A stretch of 62,448 nt of DNA from the NCBI GenBank assembly GCA_020401865.1, contig JADCAS010000001.1, forward strand, positions 90,001-152,448, written 5' to 3'. Below the pieces are notes generated by a model that worked only from the letters and a program-made list of their open reading frames with translations, did not search any database and had not been told where the DNA came from. A program made the translations under genes and the position numbers. Each line of letters opens with the position of its first letter. The first letter of the stretch is position 1. Source of the stretch: Phenylobacterium sp. Its GTDB lineage: Bacteria > Pseudomonadota > Alphaproteobacteria > Caulobacterales > Caulobacteraceae. Below, piece by piece: positions 19,568 to 29,625 of the stretch.

Positions 19568-21757
19568 TTAAGCGGAAAGTGCTGGGGATTGTTCCTCAAG
19601 CTGCCGAATGGCGCCCACGATATGGTAGAGCGAGGTGGCTGGCGCACCCCCTGCAGCGAATCCTCCCGTCGGCCCCTGGCGATCGCGCCACAGTCCCCGC
19701 ACGGGCGTTTCGAGATACCGCCGCAGCCCCGATGCGGCCCGGAGGGCCTCCTCCGTCTCCCCGAGAGCCAGGGACGACTTCAGGTACTCTGTCTGCGGCC
19801 ACAGTCGCGCCCAGCCGTCCCGGACCGTCAGGTCCTCCCACAGGGCGTTGACGGCGCAGGCCCGGCGCGGGTCCACGCCCTGCCGGCCGGTCTCATGCAG
19901 GGCCCGGGCCGCCAGCTGGCCATCCGCCCGTCCCCGGGCCCGGCCCCAGCGGTCCAGCAGCCAGGCCCACTCGAACTGGTGGCCGGGTTCCACCAGGCGG
20001 CCGTCATCACCTCCGGCCCGCCGCCAGTCGGCGTCGAAGAATTCCGACAGGACCCCGCGGTGGTCGATGAAGGCGCCGAGGGCCAGCTCTGCAATCTCGT
20101 CGGACAAGTCCCGCCAGTCCGCCTGCCCCGCCTCTTCCCACGCCAGGGAGGCCTCCAGCAGGTGCATGTGCGCATTCGCCTGGAACGGTTGGTCTCCCGA
20201 CTCCCGGAAGCCGCCGGCCGGGTGCCTCAGGGCCTCCAGACCTTCGCGCATGCGCTGCGCAAGGGCCAGGGCCTCTGCGTCCGACTCTGCGGCCTGGCCC
20301 AGGCTCGCCAGCCCGAGCAGGGCGAAGGCCTGGTCATAGACATGCGGGGTGTCATCCAGAGGGCGTCCGTCCAGTCCCACCAGGCAGCGGATCAGGCCGT
20401 CCGGTCTCAGGAAATCGCGGGTCAGGCCATTCAGGCCGTGCCGGACCGCCTCCCGCCAGGGTCCGCTCCAGCCCATCATTCCGGCCTGGGCGAAGCTGAA
20501 GATCATCCGTCCCTGCACCCGGCCGCGCCGGGGCGCCGGCTGGGGCAGGCCCTCCTGGTCGATGGCCTCCACAAAGCCGCCCCGTTCGCGGTCGGCGCCG
20601 AGGGTCCACCAGACCGGAAGGGCGGCGGTCCTCAGCCAGAGCCCGAACCACGCCGCGGCCGAAGAAAGGTCCGGAAAACCGGCGGGCCCCCGCGCCTGCA
20701 GCCGCTCCACTCCCCTTTTCACCGCCTGGCTGTCCGCCAGGGGCGCCACCAGGACCCGGGCGCCGTCGGCCACCACGGCGACGCCCGACAGGCCCACCAC
20801 CACCGCTTCGGCGCCTCCGTCAGCGCGGATGTAAGAGCCGGTCACCCCTTCGGCCTCGACGCGGCCCTCCAGCCGGTTACCCGCCCCGTCCGGGTCCGAA
20901 AGCGTATGGACGACGTCCCAGGCGCCGACGTCCGACCAGGAAAAGTCCGCTGGGGCGACCATCGCGCGGCTGGTCTTCTCCATGACGGCATAGTCGATCG
21001 AGATCTTCGGAGCCGTGCGGAACACCTCGCCCAGCAGCCTGCCATCGCCGGGTCCCGTGGCCGTCTCCACCGCCGCCTCGGCGGCCTCCAGGACCTCCGG
21101 CGCCAGGCGACCGAGCTCATAGGCCAGGGTGGTGGCCGGGACGATGAAGTTGCCGCTGTTCCACAGGCAGCCCTCGGCGATCAGGGCGGCGGCGCGGGCC
21201 GCGTCCGGCTTCTCGATGAAGGCGTCGACCGTGCGCACGCTCTCGCCGCGCCCGGCCCGGATGTAGCCATAGGCGGTGGAGGGGAAGGTCGGCGCGATTC
21301 CCAGCGTCACGATCCGCCCCGCCCGCGAGAACGGTGCGGCCCGGACTACGGCGTCGCGGAAGGCCCCGCCGTCGGGGACGTGATGGTCGGCAGCCAGCAC
21401 CACCATGACCGCCTCCTCGTCCCGGCGCAGTAGATGGATCGCCGCCGCGGCCATGGCGGGGGCGGAGTCCCGGGGTTCCGGCTCCAGCAGGACATCTGCG
21501 GACAGGCCCAACTCGGCCAGCTGTTCACGGATCAGGCCGCCATGGTCGGCGCCTGCGATCACCAGCAGGGGGCCCAGGGGCGCCGCCCTCTGCGCCGTTT
21601 CCTGAAAAAGCGTCAGGGACCCTCCCAGGACCCGGGCGAAGGGCTTGGGACGCTCCGGCCGGGACAGGGGCCACAGGCGCACCCCCGATCCGCCGCACAT
21701 GATGACGGGGTAAAGGCTCACCGGTCGCGGCTCAGGCGGGCTCGACCTCGCGGACAT
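19568..21757 (-). CDS. Mannose-1-phosphate guanylyltransferase fused to an AGE-type sugar epimerase/isomerase domain
   Basis: A 729-residue two-enzyme fusion. The N-terminal ~350 residues are a nucleotidyltransferase with [34 protein letters not shown], and [10 protein letters not shown], typical of GDP-mannose pyrophosphorylases. From about residue 365 the chain becomes an (alpha/alpha)6 barrel of the N-acylglucosamine 2-epimerase/mannose isomerase family, with [49 protein letters not shown] and a late WPQTEYLKS segment. A fused isomerase domain could feed mannose-6-P or a related sugar towards GDP-mannose. The start at 21757 overlaps the cinA-like gene by 26 bases; GTG at 21718 would avoid most of the overlap. 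Confidence 0.87.
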   Translation of the reverse strand: MSARSSPPEPRPVSLYPVIMCGGSGVRLWPLSRPERPKPFARVLGGSLTLFQETAQRAAPLGPLLVIAGADHGGLIREQLAELGLSADVLLEPEPRDSAPAMAAAAIHLLRRDEEAVMVVLAADHHVPDGGAFRDAVVRAAPFSRAGRIVTLGIAPTFPSTAYGYIRAGRGESVRTVDAFIEKPDAARAAALIAEGCLWNSGNFIVPATTLAYELGRLAPEVLEAAEAAVETATGPGDGRLLGEVFRTAPKISIDYAVMEKTSRAMVAPADFSWSDVGAWDVVHTLSDPDGAGNRLEGRVEAEGVTGSYIRADGGAEAVVVGLSGVAVVADGARVLVAPLADSQAVKRGVERLQARGPAGFPDLSSAAAWFGLWLRTAALPVWWTLGADRERGGFVEAIDQEGLPQPAPRRGRVQGRMIFSFAQAGMMGWSGPWREAVRHGLNGLTRDFLRPDGLIRCLVGLDGRPLDDTPHVYDQAFALLGLASLGQAAESDAEALALAQRMREGLEALRHPAGGFRESGDQPFQANAHMHLLEASLAWEEAGQADWRDLSDEIAELALGAFIDHRGVLSEFFDADWRRAGGDDGRLVEPGHQFEWAWLLDRWGRARGRADGQLAARALHETGRQGVDPRRACAVNALWEDLTVRDGWARLWPQTEYLKSSLALGETEEALRAASGLRRYLETPVRGLWRDRQGPTGGFAAGGAPATSLYHIVGAIRQLEEQSPALSA

Positions 21758-22502
21758 TCGCGATGCCCGCGGCCCGGAGGGCGGCGATCAGCTCGCCGAC
21801 GGTGGCCGACAGCTCGGCCTCATCACGGCTGCGCAGGACCAGATTCGATCCATAGAGCCCCTCGGTGAAGAAGGGATAGCTGCCCAGGCTGAGGTTCGGG
21901 TGGGCCTTGGCCACCGCCTCCAGGGGTCCGGCGATGGCCCCCTCGCCCGAGCCCTCGACCCGCACAGTGCGCGACAGGACCACCGCGCCCGAGCGCAGGC
22001 GCGGCCCCACATCCTCCAGCATGCCCCGCATGATCTGGGGAACCCCAGCAAGGACGAAGACATTACCTATGGTGAAGCCGGGCGGTCCCTGCACGGGGTT
22101 GTTCACCAGCGCCCCGCCCACCGGCACCCGGGCCATGCGCCGCCGCGCGGCGTTCATCTGGTCGCCCCATCGGGACTGCATCATGGCCAGGATGTCCGGA
22201 TGCTCTTCCAGCTCGACCCCGAAGGCCGCCGCCACCGCATCAGCGGTGATGTCGTCATGGGTCGGGCCAATGCCGCCGGTGGTGATCACATAGTCGTAAC
22301 GGGTGCGCAGGGCGTTCAGGGCGTCGACGATCTCCTCCAGCACGTCCGGCACGGTCCGCGCCTCGCACAGGTCCACGCCGTGGACGCCCAGGTACCGGGC
22401 GATATCTCTCAGGTTGGTGTCCTGGGTGCGGCCGGACAGGATCTCGTCCCCGATGATCAGCACCGCCGCCGTCACCACGCCGTCTCCGCCCGGGCTGCCC
22501 AT
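21732..22502 (-). CDS. CinA N-terminal domain (molybdopterin-binding-like) protein
   Basis: A protein of about 256 residues with only the MoaB/MogA-like CinA-N module. It contains [20 protein letters not shown], the hallmark [20 protein letters not shown] and the [15 protein letters not shown] segment. The C-terminal nicotinamide-nucleotide amidase domain of full CinA is absent, as in the stand-alone YfaY-like forms. ATG at 22502 is preferred over 22529. Its 3' end overlaps the start of the MPGT/AGE gene, so the two are probably cotranscribed. The upstream sfsA is divergent, with 63 bases between the starts. Confidence 0.88.
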   Translation of the reverse strand: MGSPGGDGVVTAAVLIIGDEILSGRTQDTNLRDIARYLGVHGVDLCEARTVPDVLEEIVDALNALRTRYDYVITTGGIGPTHDDITADAVAAAFGVELEEHPDILAMMQSRWGDQMNAARRRMARVPVGGALVNNPVQGPPGFTIGNVFVLAGVPQIMRGMLEDVGPRLRSGAVVLSRTVRVEGSGEGAIAGPLEAVAKAHPNLSLGSYPFFTEGLYGSNLVLRSRDEAELSATVGELIAALRAAGIANVREVEPA

Positions 22503-22565
22503 GTCCGCGTCTCCGTTTCCGGCGAACATCTATCGGCTGCAGCCCGCCTTGCCTATACCCGGCAC

Positions 22566-23267
22566 ATGGACTTCCCCGCCCCCCTGGTCCCCGCCACCTT
22601 CGTGCGCCGCTACAAGCGCTTCTTCGCCGACGTGGTCCTGGCCGACGGGACCGAGCTCACCGCCCACTGCCCCAACCCGGGGGCCATGCTGGGGCTCAAC
22701 GCCCCGGGCCTGCCGGCCTGGCTGTCGGTGTCGGACAATCCCAAGCGCAAGCTGTCCCACACCCTTGAGCTGGTGGAGGCCGACGGCGGCCTGGTCGGGA
22801 TCAACACCCTACTGCCCAACCGCCTGGTCGCCGAGGCCCTGGAGGCCGGGACGATCCCGGAGCTGGCCGGCTACGCCTCGGTCCGGCGCGAGGTGAAGTA
22901 CGGCAAGGCCAGCCGGGTGGACTTCCTGCTGGAAGACCCGGCGCGGGGCCGCTGCTGGCTGGAGGTCAAGAACGTCCACCTCATGCGCACGCCGGGCCTG
23001 GCCGAGTTCCCCGACTGTGTGGCTGCCCGCTCGACCCGCCACCTTGAGGAACTGGCCGACCAGGTCGCCGCCGGCGACCGGGCCGTGGCCCTGTTCGTGG
23101 TCCAGCGCACGGATTGCAAGGCCTTCAGCGCCTGCGCCGACCTCGATCCCGCCTTCGCCCGGGGCCTGGAGGCGGCGGCCGCGGCCGGGGTGGAGGTCAT
23201 GGCCTGGGCCTGCGAGGTTCATCCAGGAGAGGTCACGATCCGACGTGCCCTCCCCTGGCGCCCCTAA
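22566..23267 (+). CDS. sfsA: SfsA family DNA/RNA nuclease-fold protein
   Basis: A 233-residue protein. The N-terminal OB-like part contains [15 protein letters not shown] and [10 protein letters not shown]; the C-terminal nuclease-like fold contains [29 protein letters not shown], with the D...E-x-K arrangement of the family. It was historically named for maltose fermentation stimulation; sequence supports a nucleic acid-binding role. ATG at 22566 is far better than the open frame from 21900, whose first part is antisense to cinA. The 3' end overlaps the convergent amidase gene by four bases. Confidence 0.93.
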   Translation: MDFPAPLVPATFVRRYKRFFADVVLADGTELTAHCPNPGAMLGLNAPGLPAWLSVSDNPKRKLSHTLELVEADGGLVGINTLLPNRLVAEALEAGTIPELAGYASVRREVKYGKASRVDFLLEDPARGRCWLEVKNVHLMRTPGLAEFPDCVAARSTRHLEELADQVAAGDRAVALFVVQRTDCKAFSACADLDPAFARGLEAAAAAGVEVMAWACEVHPGEVTIRRALPWRP

Positions 23268-24052
23268 CCCCCCGTGACCTCGCGGCTTGTCACCGGGATC
23301 AGGTCGATCCGGGCCTGGTCGAGCACCCAGTCTGAAACCCGGGCGAGGTCGAGCGCGGCCTCTCCGACCTGGACGGCCCCGGTAACCAGTTCCGCCAGGA
23401 CATCGCCCTCGGGAGACAGGATAATGGAAGGACAGGTCTGATCTGGGGCGGCGTTGTTGGCGCCGATGATGAATCTCTGGGTCTCGGCGGCGCGGCTGAT
23501 CAGATGACTTCGCCAAAGGTCCGGGCCCCGCTCGCTTCCGATCGCATTATTCACATAGGCGAAGACCTGTGCGCCCTTGTCGGCCAGCACCCGCCACTGC
23601 TCCGGATAGCGGATCTCGCGGCACATCTGGACGCCCAGCCTCACCGTAGCGCCGCCGATGACGACGTCAAAGACTGGCAGGCGGTCCCCCGGCGTGAAGA
23701 CGCCGCGCTCGCTGACGGCGAGATTGACCTTGTCGTACCGGAAGGTCTCGCCCCGGGGTCCGAAATAGAGACTGGAGTTCCTCCATTCGCCGTCGAGGTG
23801 GAGACAGGCCCCGATCACCAGATGCACCCCCGCCTTGCGGACAGCGTCCGCCACGATCGCCAGGGACTCCGTCACCGCCTCAGATCGGACCGACTCCAAA
23901 AAGTCCCGCGTGGGCGCATAGCCGGACAAGGCGCCTTCAGGGCCAACAGCGAGGGTTTCGGGCGCGAGGCGCTCAAGGGCGCGCAGGACCGCGTCGCGAT
24001 TGGCGCGGACGTCCAGGCTGATCGGGATCTGAATGGCGGCCGCCTTGATCAT
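23264..24052 (-). CDS. Carbon-nitrogen hydrolase (nitrilase superfamily)
   Basis: A 262-residue enzyme of the nitrilase superfamily. The Glu of the catalytic triad lies in [12 protein letters not shown], the Lys in [18 protein letters not shown], and the Cys in [16 protein letters not shown]. Later segments ([34 protein letters not shown]) match the family. The substrate is not predictable. ATG at 24052 ([13 protein letters not shown]) gives the typical beta-strand start; the frame further upstream is antisense to the divergent map gene. Confidence 0.9.
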   Translation of the reverse strand: MIKAAAIQIPISLDVRANRDAVLRALERLAPETLAVGPEGALSGYAPTRDFLESVRSEAVTESLAIVADAVRKAGVHLVIGACLHLDGEWRNSSLYFGPRGETFRYDKVNLAVSERGVFTPGDRLPVFDVVIGGATVRLGVQMCREIRYPEQWRVLADKGAQVFAYVNNAIGSERGPDLWRSHLISRAAETQRFIIGANNAAPDQTCPSIILSPEGDVLAELVTGAVQVGEAALDLARVSDWVLDQARIDLIPVTSREVTGG

Positions 24053-24185
24053 CCGGTCTCGGCTCCATTGGGCTCGCCGCCGCCCGCCACGTCTGCTGAA
24101 GCGGACCGACGGGGCCGCGAGGCGCGGGGTGCGCCGGATTGTCGCCGCATCGCAACGCCGCTGCAATCGTGTTAGACTCAACACT

Positions 24186-25010
24186 ATGAACCAAAGCGAT
24201 ATCGCGCAGATTGAGCACAAGACCGGGGAAATCCGGCTCCACGGACCCGGGGGCTTCGAGGGCATGCGCCGTGCCGGACGCCTCGCCGCCGAGTGCCTGG
24301 ACATGCTGACCCCGCATGTGAAGCCAGGCGTGGTGACCGAGGACCTGGACCGGCTGGCGCGGGAGTTCATCCTCGACCACGGCGCCCTGCCCGCCTGCCT
24401 GGGCTATCGCGGCTACCGCCACACCCTCTGCATCTCGGTCAATCATGTGGTCTGCCACGGCATTCCCTCCGAGCGCACCCTGCGGGAAGGCGACATCGCC
24501 AACATCGATGTCACCGTCGTCGTCGACGGCTGGCACGGCGATACCTCGCGCATGTACGGCGTCGGCAAGGTGCCCGCCCGGGCCCGGCGCCTAGTCGAGG
24601 TGACCTACGAGGCCCTGCAGAGAGGCATTGACGCGGTCCGCCCCGGGGCGACCACGGGGGACATCGGCGCGGCCATCCAGGCCTGGGTGGAATCCCAGCG
24701 CTGCTCGGTGGTCCGGGACTTCGTCGGCCACGGCCTGGGCCGGGTCTTCCACGACGCGCCCAACATCCTCCACTACGGCCAGAAGGGGACCGGCGAGGTC
24801 TTGCGGCCGGGCATGTTCTTCACCATCGAGCCCATGGTGAACCTCGGGAAGTGGCAGGTGAAGATCCTCTCCGACGGCTGGACAGCGGTGACCCGGGACA
24901 AGTCGCTGTCGGCCCAGTGCGAGCATTCCATCGGGGTGACCGAGACGGGCTGCGAGGTCTTCACCGCCTCGCCGGCGGGCCTCTACCAGCCGCCGATCGA
25001 AGCCGACTAG
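24186..25010 (+). CDS. map: Methionine aminopeptidase, type I
   Basis: A 274-residue enzyme that removes N-terminal Met from nascent proteins. The family fold is clear in FEGMRRAGRLAAECLDML, NHVVCHGIPSERTLREGD, and the dinuclear metal ligands: Asp in NIDVTVVVDGWHGDTSRM (two Asp), His in FVGHGLGRVFHDAPNI, Glu in FTIEPMVNLG and Glu in QCEHSIGVTE. The start at 24186 (MNQSDIAQIEHKTGE) is preferred; the upstream open frame is antisense to the divergent amidase gene. The length is typical of caulobacterial Map. Confidence 0.95.
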   Translation: MNQSDIAQIEHKTGEIRLHGPGGFEGMRRAGRLAAECLDMLTPHVKPGVVTEDLDRLAREFILDHGALPACLGYRGYRHTLCISVNHVVCHGIPSERTLREGDIANIDVTVVVDGWHGDTSRMYGVGKVPARARRLVEVTYEALQRGIDAVRPGATTGDIGAAIQAWVESQRCSVVRDFVGHGLGRVFHDAPNILHYGQKGTGEVLRPGMFFTIEPMVNLGKWQVKILSDGWTAVTRDKSLSAQCEHSIGVTETGCEVFTASPAGLYQPPIEAD

Positions 25011-25092
25011 GGGCGGATAAGGCTGACTTTTCTTTAACTTGCACAGGACGGGACAGTCGGGCGACCTGCGGGCCTTCCGAACGGAGCCCGTC

Positions 25093-25971
25093 ATGCTGTC
25101 CATACGTAACCTGAGCCATGTCTATCCCGGCGGAACCCGGGCCCTCGACGATGTGAGCCTCGAGATTCCTGCGGGCATGTTCGGCCTCCTGGGCCCCAAT
25201 GGCGCCGGCAAGTCGACCCTGATGCGGTGCATCGCCGCCCTGCAGACCCCGACCTCGGGCGCCATCAACTTCGATGGCATCGACGTTCTGGCGGAGCCGT
25301 CGCGCCTTCGCAGGACCCTCGGCTACCTGCCGCAGGACTTCGGGGTCTACCCCCGGGTTTCCGCCCTGGACCTCCTGGACCACCTTGCGGTGCTCAAAGG
25401 CCTGACGAACAAGGCGGAACGACGGGAGACCGTCGAGGCCCTGCTCAACCAGGTCAATCTCTGGCCGGTCCGAAAGAAGGCCGTCGCCGGTTTCTCCGGC
25501 GGCATGCGCCAGAGGTTCGGCATCGCCCAGGCCCTGATCGGCCAGCCCCACCTCATCATCGTTGACGAGCCCACGGCCGGGCTCGATCCGGAAGAGCGCA
25601 ACCGCTTCCTCAACCTCCTCGCCGAAATCGGCGAGAAGGTGGTGGTGATCCTGTCGACCCATATCGTCGAGGACGTCGCCGACCTTTGCCCCCGCATGGC
25701 CGTCATGGCGGGAGGCCGCCTGCTGCGCGAGGGCTCGCCGTCCAGTCTGGTGAAGGAGCTTGAGGGACGGGTCTGGAAGAAGGTGGTGGACAAGGCTGAC
25801 CTGCCCGGACTGACCGAGATCGCCCCGGTCATCTCCACCCGGCTCTCCGCGGGCCGGACCGTGGTCCATCTTCTGTCGGAGTCTGCACCGGGCCCGGGTT
25901 TCGACGTCATCGAGGGCGACCTTGAGGACGTCTATTTCGCCGCCCTGCACGCCGCCCGCAAGTCGGCCTAG
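25093..25971 (+). CDS. ABC transporter ATP-binding protein
   Basis: A 292-residue ABC ATPase. It shows Walker A LLGPNGAGKSTLM, Q-loop LGYLPQDFGVYP, signature FSGGMRQRFGIAQALIG, Walker B LIIVDEPTAGLDP and the switch His in ILSTHIVED. The C-terminal region after about residue 220 resembles CcmA/NatA-like exporters. The start at 25093 is used because the frame upstream lacks family features. It is followed after nine bases by the permease-peptidase gene, so it powers that protein as a two-gene exporter. Confidence 0.93.
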   Translation: MLSIRNLSHVYPGGTRALDDVSLEIPAGMFGLLGPNGAGKSTLMRCIAALQTPTSGAINFDGIDVLAEPSRLRRTLGYLPQDFGVYPRVSALDLLDHLAVLKGLTNKAERRETVEALLNQVNLWPVRKKAVAGFSGGMRQRFGIAQALIGQPHLIIVDEPTAGLDPEERNRFLNLLAEIGEKVVVILSTHIVEDVADLCPRMAVMAGGRLLREGSPSSLVKELEGRVWKKVVDKADLPGLTEIAPVISTRLSAGRTVVHLLSESAPGPGFDVIEGDLEDVYFAALHAARKSA

Positions 25972-25980
25972 GAGCACGAC

Positions 25981-28900
25981 ATGTTCGGCAAGATCGCCGC
26001 CTTCGAGCTCCGCTACCAGATCCGTCAGCCCGTCTTCTGGGTGGCGACGGCCTTCTTCTTCCTGATGGTCTTCGGCTCGATGACCGTCGACAACATCCAG
26101 ATCGGCGGAGGTGGAGGCGGCGTCCACAAGAACGCGCCCACGGCCATCGCCATGACCCACCTGGTCATGTCGATCTTCTTCATCTTCGTGACCGCCGCCC
26201 TGGTGGCCAACGTCATTGTCCGGGACGACGAGACCGGCTTCGGACCCCTGATCCGGTCCACCCGGATCACCCGCGTGGACTACCTGCTGGGAAGGTTTAC
26301 GGGCGCCTTTGCGGCCGCCTGCCTGGTCTTCCTCGCGGTTCCTCTGGCGATCTTCATTGGCAGCCTGGCGCCCTGGGTCGACCCGGAGACGCTCGGGCCC
26401 AACCGGCTCGGCGTCTACGTCTACGCCTACGGGGCCCTGGCCCTGCCCTCCATCTTCCTGACCTCGGCCCTGTTCTTCGCCCTGGCGACGGCGACCCGTT
26501 CGATGATGGCCACCTACATCGGCGCCACGGCCCTGCTGATCCTCTGGGTCATCATGGGGACCCTGGCCGACCAGCAGGAGATGCGAGAGATCGCCGCCTG
26601 GCTGGATCCCTTCGGCGGCATCGCCCTGGGCGAGGCCATCCGCTACTACACGACGTTCGAGGCCAACTCCCGGCTGCCCGATCTGAGCGGGGCCCTCCTC
26701 GCCAACCGCTTGGTCTGGACCTCGGCGGGGCTGGTCGCCCTCGCTGTCGCCTGCCTGCTCTTCCGGTTCGAGACCCGGAAGAGCGGACGGAAGCCCTCGC
26801 GGGAGCCCGATGCGGAACCGCCGTCGGGCCGGACCGTTGGCCAAGCCCTGGCTGCGCCGCGGGAGGACCTGTCCACCCAATGGATCCAGGCTGCGCACCG
26901 GGCGCGCCTGGAAGCCGTTCAGATCCTGCGCAGCCCCGCCTTCGGCATCCTGCTGGTGCTCGGCCTTTTCAATGCCTCCGGTGGGATCTTCCTGGGGCTG
27001 GAGCAGAACGGATCCGTTTTCCTGCCCACCACCATCCGCATGATCGAGATGCTGCAGGGCGCCTTCGGCTTCGTGGTCGTTCTGGTGGCGATCTACTATG
27101 CGGGCGACCTGGTCTGGCGGGATCGAGAGCAGCGCTTCGCCGACATTGTAGATTCCACCTCCGCCCCGGACTGGACCTTCATGGTCCCCAAGGTCCTCGG
27201 ACTGGTGATGGTGCTCGGCGTCATGGTGCTGATCAGCACCCTTGCCGCTGCGGCCGCGCAGGTCCTTCTTGGCTTCCCGCATCCGGACTGGGGACAGTAC
27301 CTCGGCTGGTACGCGCTGCCGACCTTGGTCGACTGGTCCCTGATCGCCGTCCTGGCCATCTTCCTTCAGGCCTTGGCGCCCAACAAGTTCGTCGGCTGGG
27401 CGCTCATGGTGACCTACCTGGTCCTCCAGCTCAGCCTCGCGGGGGCGGGGTTCGAGCATAACCTCTACATCTACGGTGGCGACCCGGGCGTGCCCCTGTC
27501 GGACATGAACGGCCAGGGCGACTATGCCGGCTTCGCCGCCTGGTTCCGCGCCTACTGGACAGCCTTCGCCATCTTCCTGTTGATCCTGACCCAGGGCCTC
27601 TGGGCGCGCGGGGCGCGGGACGGGACCCGGGCCCGGATCGCCCGCCTGGGCCGTCGCCTGAAGGGCCCGACGGGCCTGGCCGCCGCCGGCGCCCTTGTCG
27701 TCTTCGCCGGCCTGGGAAGCTTCATCTTCGTCAACACCAACGTGTGGAATTCCTACCGGACCCAGCAGGACGAAGAGCGCCTGACGGCGGATTACGAGAA
27801 AGCCTTCCTGAAATATGAGCGCCTTCCTCAGCCTTCCGTCACGGACGTGACCCTGAACCTCGACCTCGACCCCCATGCGCCGCGGCTGAAGGTCACAGGC
27901 GCCTATGATCTGGTGAACGACACCGGCGAACCCCTCTCGCAACTCCATGTCCGGTTTGCCGACACTGACCTGAAGGTGGACCGGCTGGTCCTGTCCCGCC
28001 CCGCCCGCACGGAGACCTTTGAGCGGTTCAACTACAGGATCCTGCACCTGGCCGAGCCCCTGGCGCCCGGCCAGCGCGCGCGCCTGGAGTTCACGACCAC
28101 CCTGGCGCAGAAAGGGTTCCGAAACTCAGGCAATACGACCCGTCTCGTTGACAACGGGACCTTCGTCTCCAACAGCGAATTCGCTACCATGATCGGCATG
28201 TCCCGGGACGGGTTGCTCCAGGACCGGACCAAGCGCCGCAAGTACGGACTTCCGCCCGAGCTGCGGCCGGCGAAGCTGGAGGACGAAGGCGCCCGCTCCC
28301 GCAATGAAATTGGGAACGCCGACTGGGTGAATGCGGACATCACGGTCACCACCGTCGCCGACCAGACCCCGGTCGCCCCCGGCTACCTCGTCTCCGACAC
28401 CACAGCGAACGGGCGACGGACCGTCCGCTTCCGCACCGACGCTCCGGTGCTGAATTTCTTCTCGGTCCAGTCCGCCCGATACGCTGTCCGCCGGGAGACC
28501 TACAAGGGTGTCGACCTCGCGGTCTACCACCACCCAGGCCACCCCTGGAACGTCGAGCGGATGATGGCCGCCATGAAGCGCAGCCTCGACTACTACCAGG
28601 CCAACTTCAGCCCCTACCAGTTCCGGCAGGCTCGGATTCTCGAGTTCCCGCAGTACGCCCAGTATGCTCAGTCCTTCGCCAACACGATCCCCTTCTCTGA
28701 GGCCCTCGGTTTCACCGCCGACCCGAACAAGCCCGACAAGATCGACTACGCCACCTATGTCACGGCTCATGAGATGGCCCACCAGTGGTGGGGACACCAG
28801 ATCGTCAGCGCCGACATGCAGGGCTCTACGGTGCTTTCGGAGAGCCTCTCCCAGTACTCGGCCCTGCTGATCATGGAGCAGACCTACGGCCCGGAGGGCA

Positions 28901-29571
28901 TCCGTAAGTTCCTGCGCAACGAGCTGGACGCCTACCTCGCCGCCCGGGGAGGCCAGGCTGTGGAGGAGACGCCCCTGATCCGCGTCGAGAACCAGGGCTA
29001 TATCCACTACCGCAAGGGCTCCCTGGTCATGTACCTGCTGCGCGACCAGATCGGCGAGGCCAAGGTCAACGCCGCCCTGCGCAGCCTCCTGGCCCGTTAC
29101 GCCTTCAAGGGCGCGCCCTATCCCACCTCCCGGGACCTGGTCGACGCCCTGCGGCGCGAGGCGGGCGATGATCCCCGGGCTCAGGACCTGATCACCGACC
29201 TCTTCGAGAAGATCACGCTCTACGATCTCAAGACCGAGGAAGCCCAGGCCCGCCGCCGGCCCGACGGACGCTACGACGTCACCCTGAAGATCACCGCCCG
29301 CAAGCTCTACGCCGATGGCAAGGGCGTCGAGACCGCTGCTCCGCTGGGGACGGAGACGTTCGACCTCGGCGTCTTCACCGCCGAACCCGGCAAGTCCGGC
29401 TTCTCCCGGGCCTCGGTGCAGAGCTTCACCATGCGCACCTTCAAGGACGGCGAGCAGACCGTGACCGTAACCGTCGACGGCAAGCCCGCCTTCGCCGGGA
29501 TCGATCCCTACAACAAACGCATCGACCGGAACTCGGGCGACAACGTCACGCCGGTCAAGGTCGCGGGATAG
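25981..29571 (+). CDS. ABC-2 type permease fused to M1 family aminopeptidase
   Basis: A 1196-residue fusion. The first ~580 residues form two blocks of transmembrane helices of the ABC-2 permease type (for example FWVATAFFFLMVFGSMTV, LLILWVIMGTLAD, FGFVVVLVAIYYAGDLVW). From about residue 620 a soluble part begins with beta-rich sequence and continues into an M1 gluzincin with HEMAHQWWGHQ and the downstream Glu in SESLSQYSALLIME. The usual GAMEN exopeptidase loop is not evident; the corresponding place reads FPQYAQYAQSFANTIPFS. It is paired with the ABC ATPase nine bases upstream. It may export and trim peptides, or couple peptidase activity to transport. Related fusions are annotated in other bacteria, and none has a settled function that I know of. 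Confidence 0.9.
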   Translation: MFGKIAAFELRYQIRQPVFWVATAFFFLMVFGSMTVDNIQIGGGGGGVHKNAPTAIAMTHLVMSIFFIFVTAALVANVIVRDDETGFGPLIRSTRITRVDYLLGRFTGAFAAACLVFLAVPLAIFIGSLAPWVDPETLGPNRLGVYVYAYGALALPSIFLTSALFFALATATRSMMATYIGATALLILWVIMGTLADQQEMREIAAWLDPFGGIALGEAIRYYTTFEANSRLPDLSGALLANRLVWTSAGLVALAVACLLFRFETRKSGRKPSREPDAEPPSGRTVGQALAAPREDLSTQWIQAAHRARLEAVQILRSPAFGILLVLGLFNASGGIFLGLEQNGSVFLPTTIRMIEMLQGAFGFVVVLVAIYYAGDLVWRDREQRFADIVDSTSAPDWTFMVPKVLGLVMVLGVMVLISTLAAAAAQVLLGFPHPDWGQYLGWYALPTLVDWSLIAVLAIFLQALAPNKFVGWALMVTYLVLQLSLAGAGFEHNLYIYGGDPGVPLSDMNGQGDYAGFAAWFRAYWTAFAIFLLILTQGLWARGARDGTRARIARLGRRLKGPTGLAAAGALVVFAGLGSFIFVNTNVWNSYRTQQDEERLTADYEKAFLKYERLPQPSVTDVTLNLDLDPHAPRLKVTGAYDLVNDTGEPLSQLHVRFADTDLKVDRLVLSRPARTETFERFNYRILHLAEPLAPGQRARLEFTTTLAQKGFRNSGNTTRLVDNGTFVSNSEFATMIGMSRDGLLQDRTKRRKYGLPPELRPAKLEDEGARSRNEIGNADWVNADITVTTVADQTPVAPGYLVSDTTANGRRTVRFRTDAPVLNFFSVQSARYAVRRETYKGVDLAVYHHPGHPWNVERMMAAMKRSLDYYQANFSPYQFRQARILEFPQYAQYAQSFANTIPFSEALGFTADPNKPDKIDYATYVTAHEMAHQWWGHQIVSADMQGSTVLSESLSQYSALLIMEQTYGPEGIRKFLRNELDAYLAARGGQAVEETPLIRVENQGYIHYRKGSLVMYLLRDQIGEAKVNAALRSLLARYAFKGAPYPTSRDLVDALRREAGDDPRAQDLITDLFEKITLYDLKTEEAQARRRPDGRYDVTLKITARKLYADGKGVETAAPLGTETFDLGVFTAEPGKSGFSRASVQSFTMRTFKDGEQTVTVTVDGKPAFAGIDPYNKRIDRNSGDNVTPVKVAG

Positions 29572-29625
29572 GCTTGCGTAATCGGAACGTTTGAGGAACA
29601 TTGGCGGGGCCGCCGGAGCTCCGCC

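Noticed and set aside
24961..28047. Leftward open frame of 1028 codons
   Set aside because: It is antisense to the ABC ATPase and permease genes, with low-complexity Gly/Asp/Gln composition typical of high-GC shadow frames.
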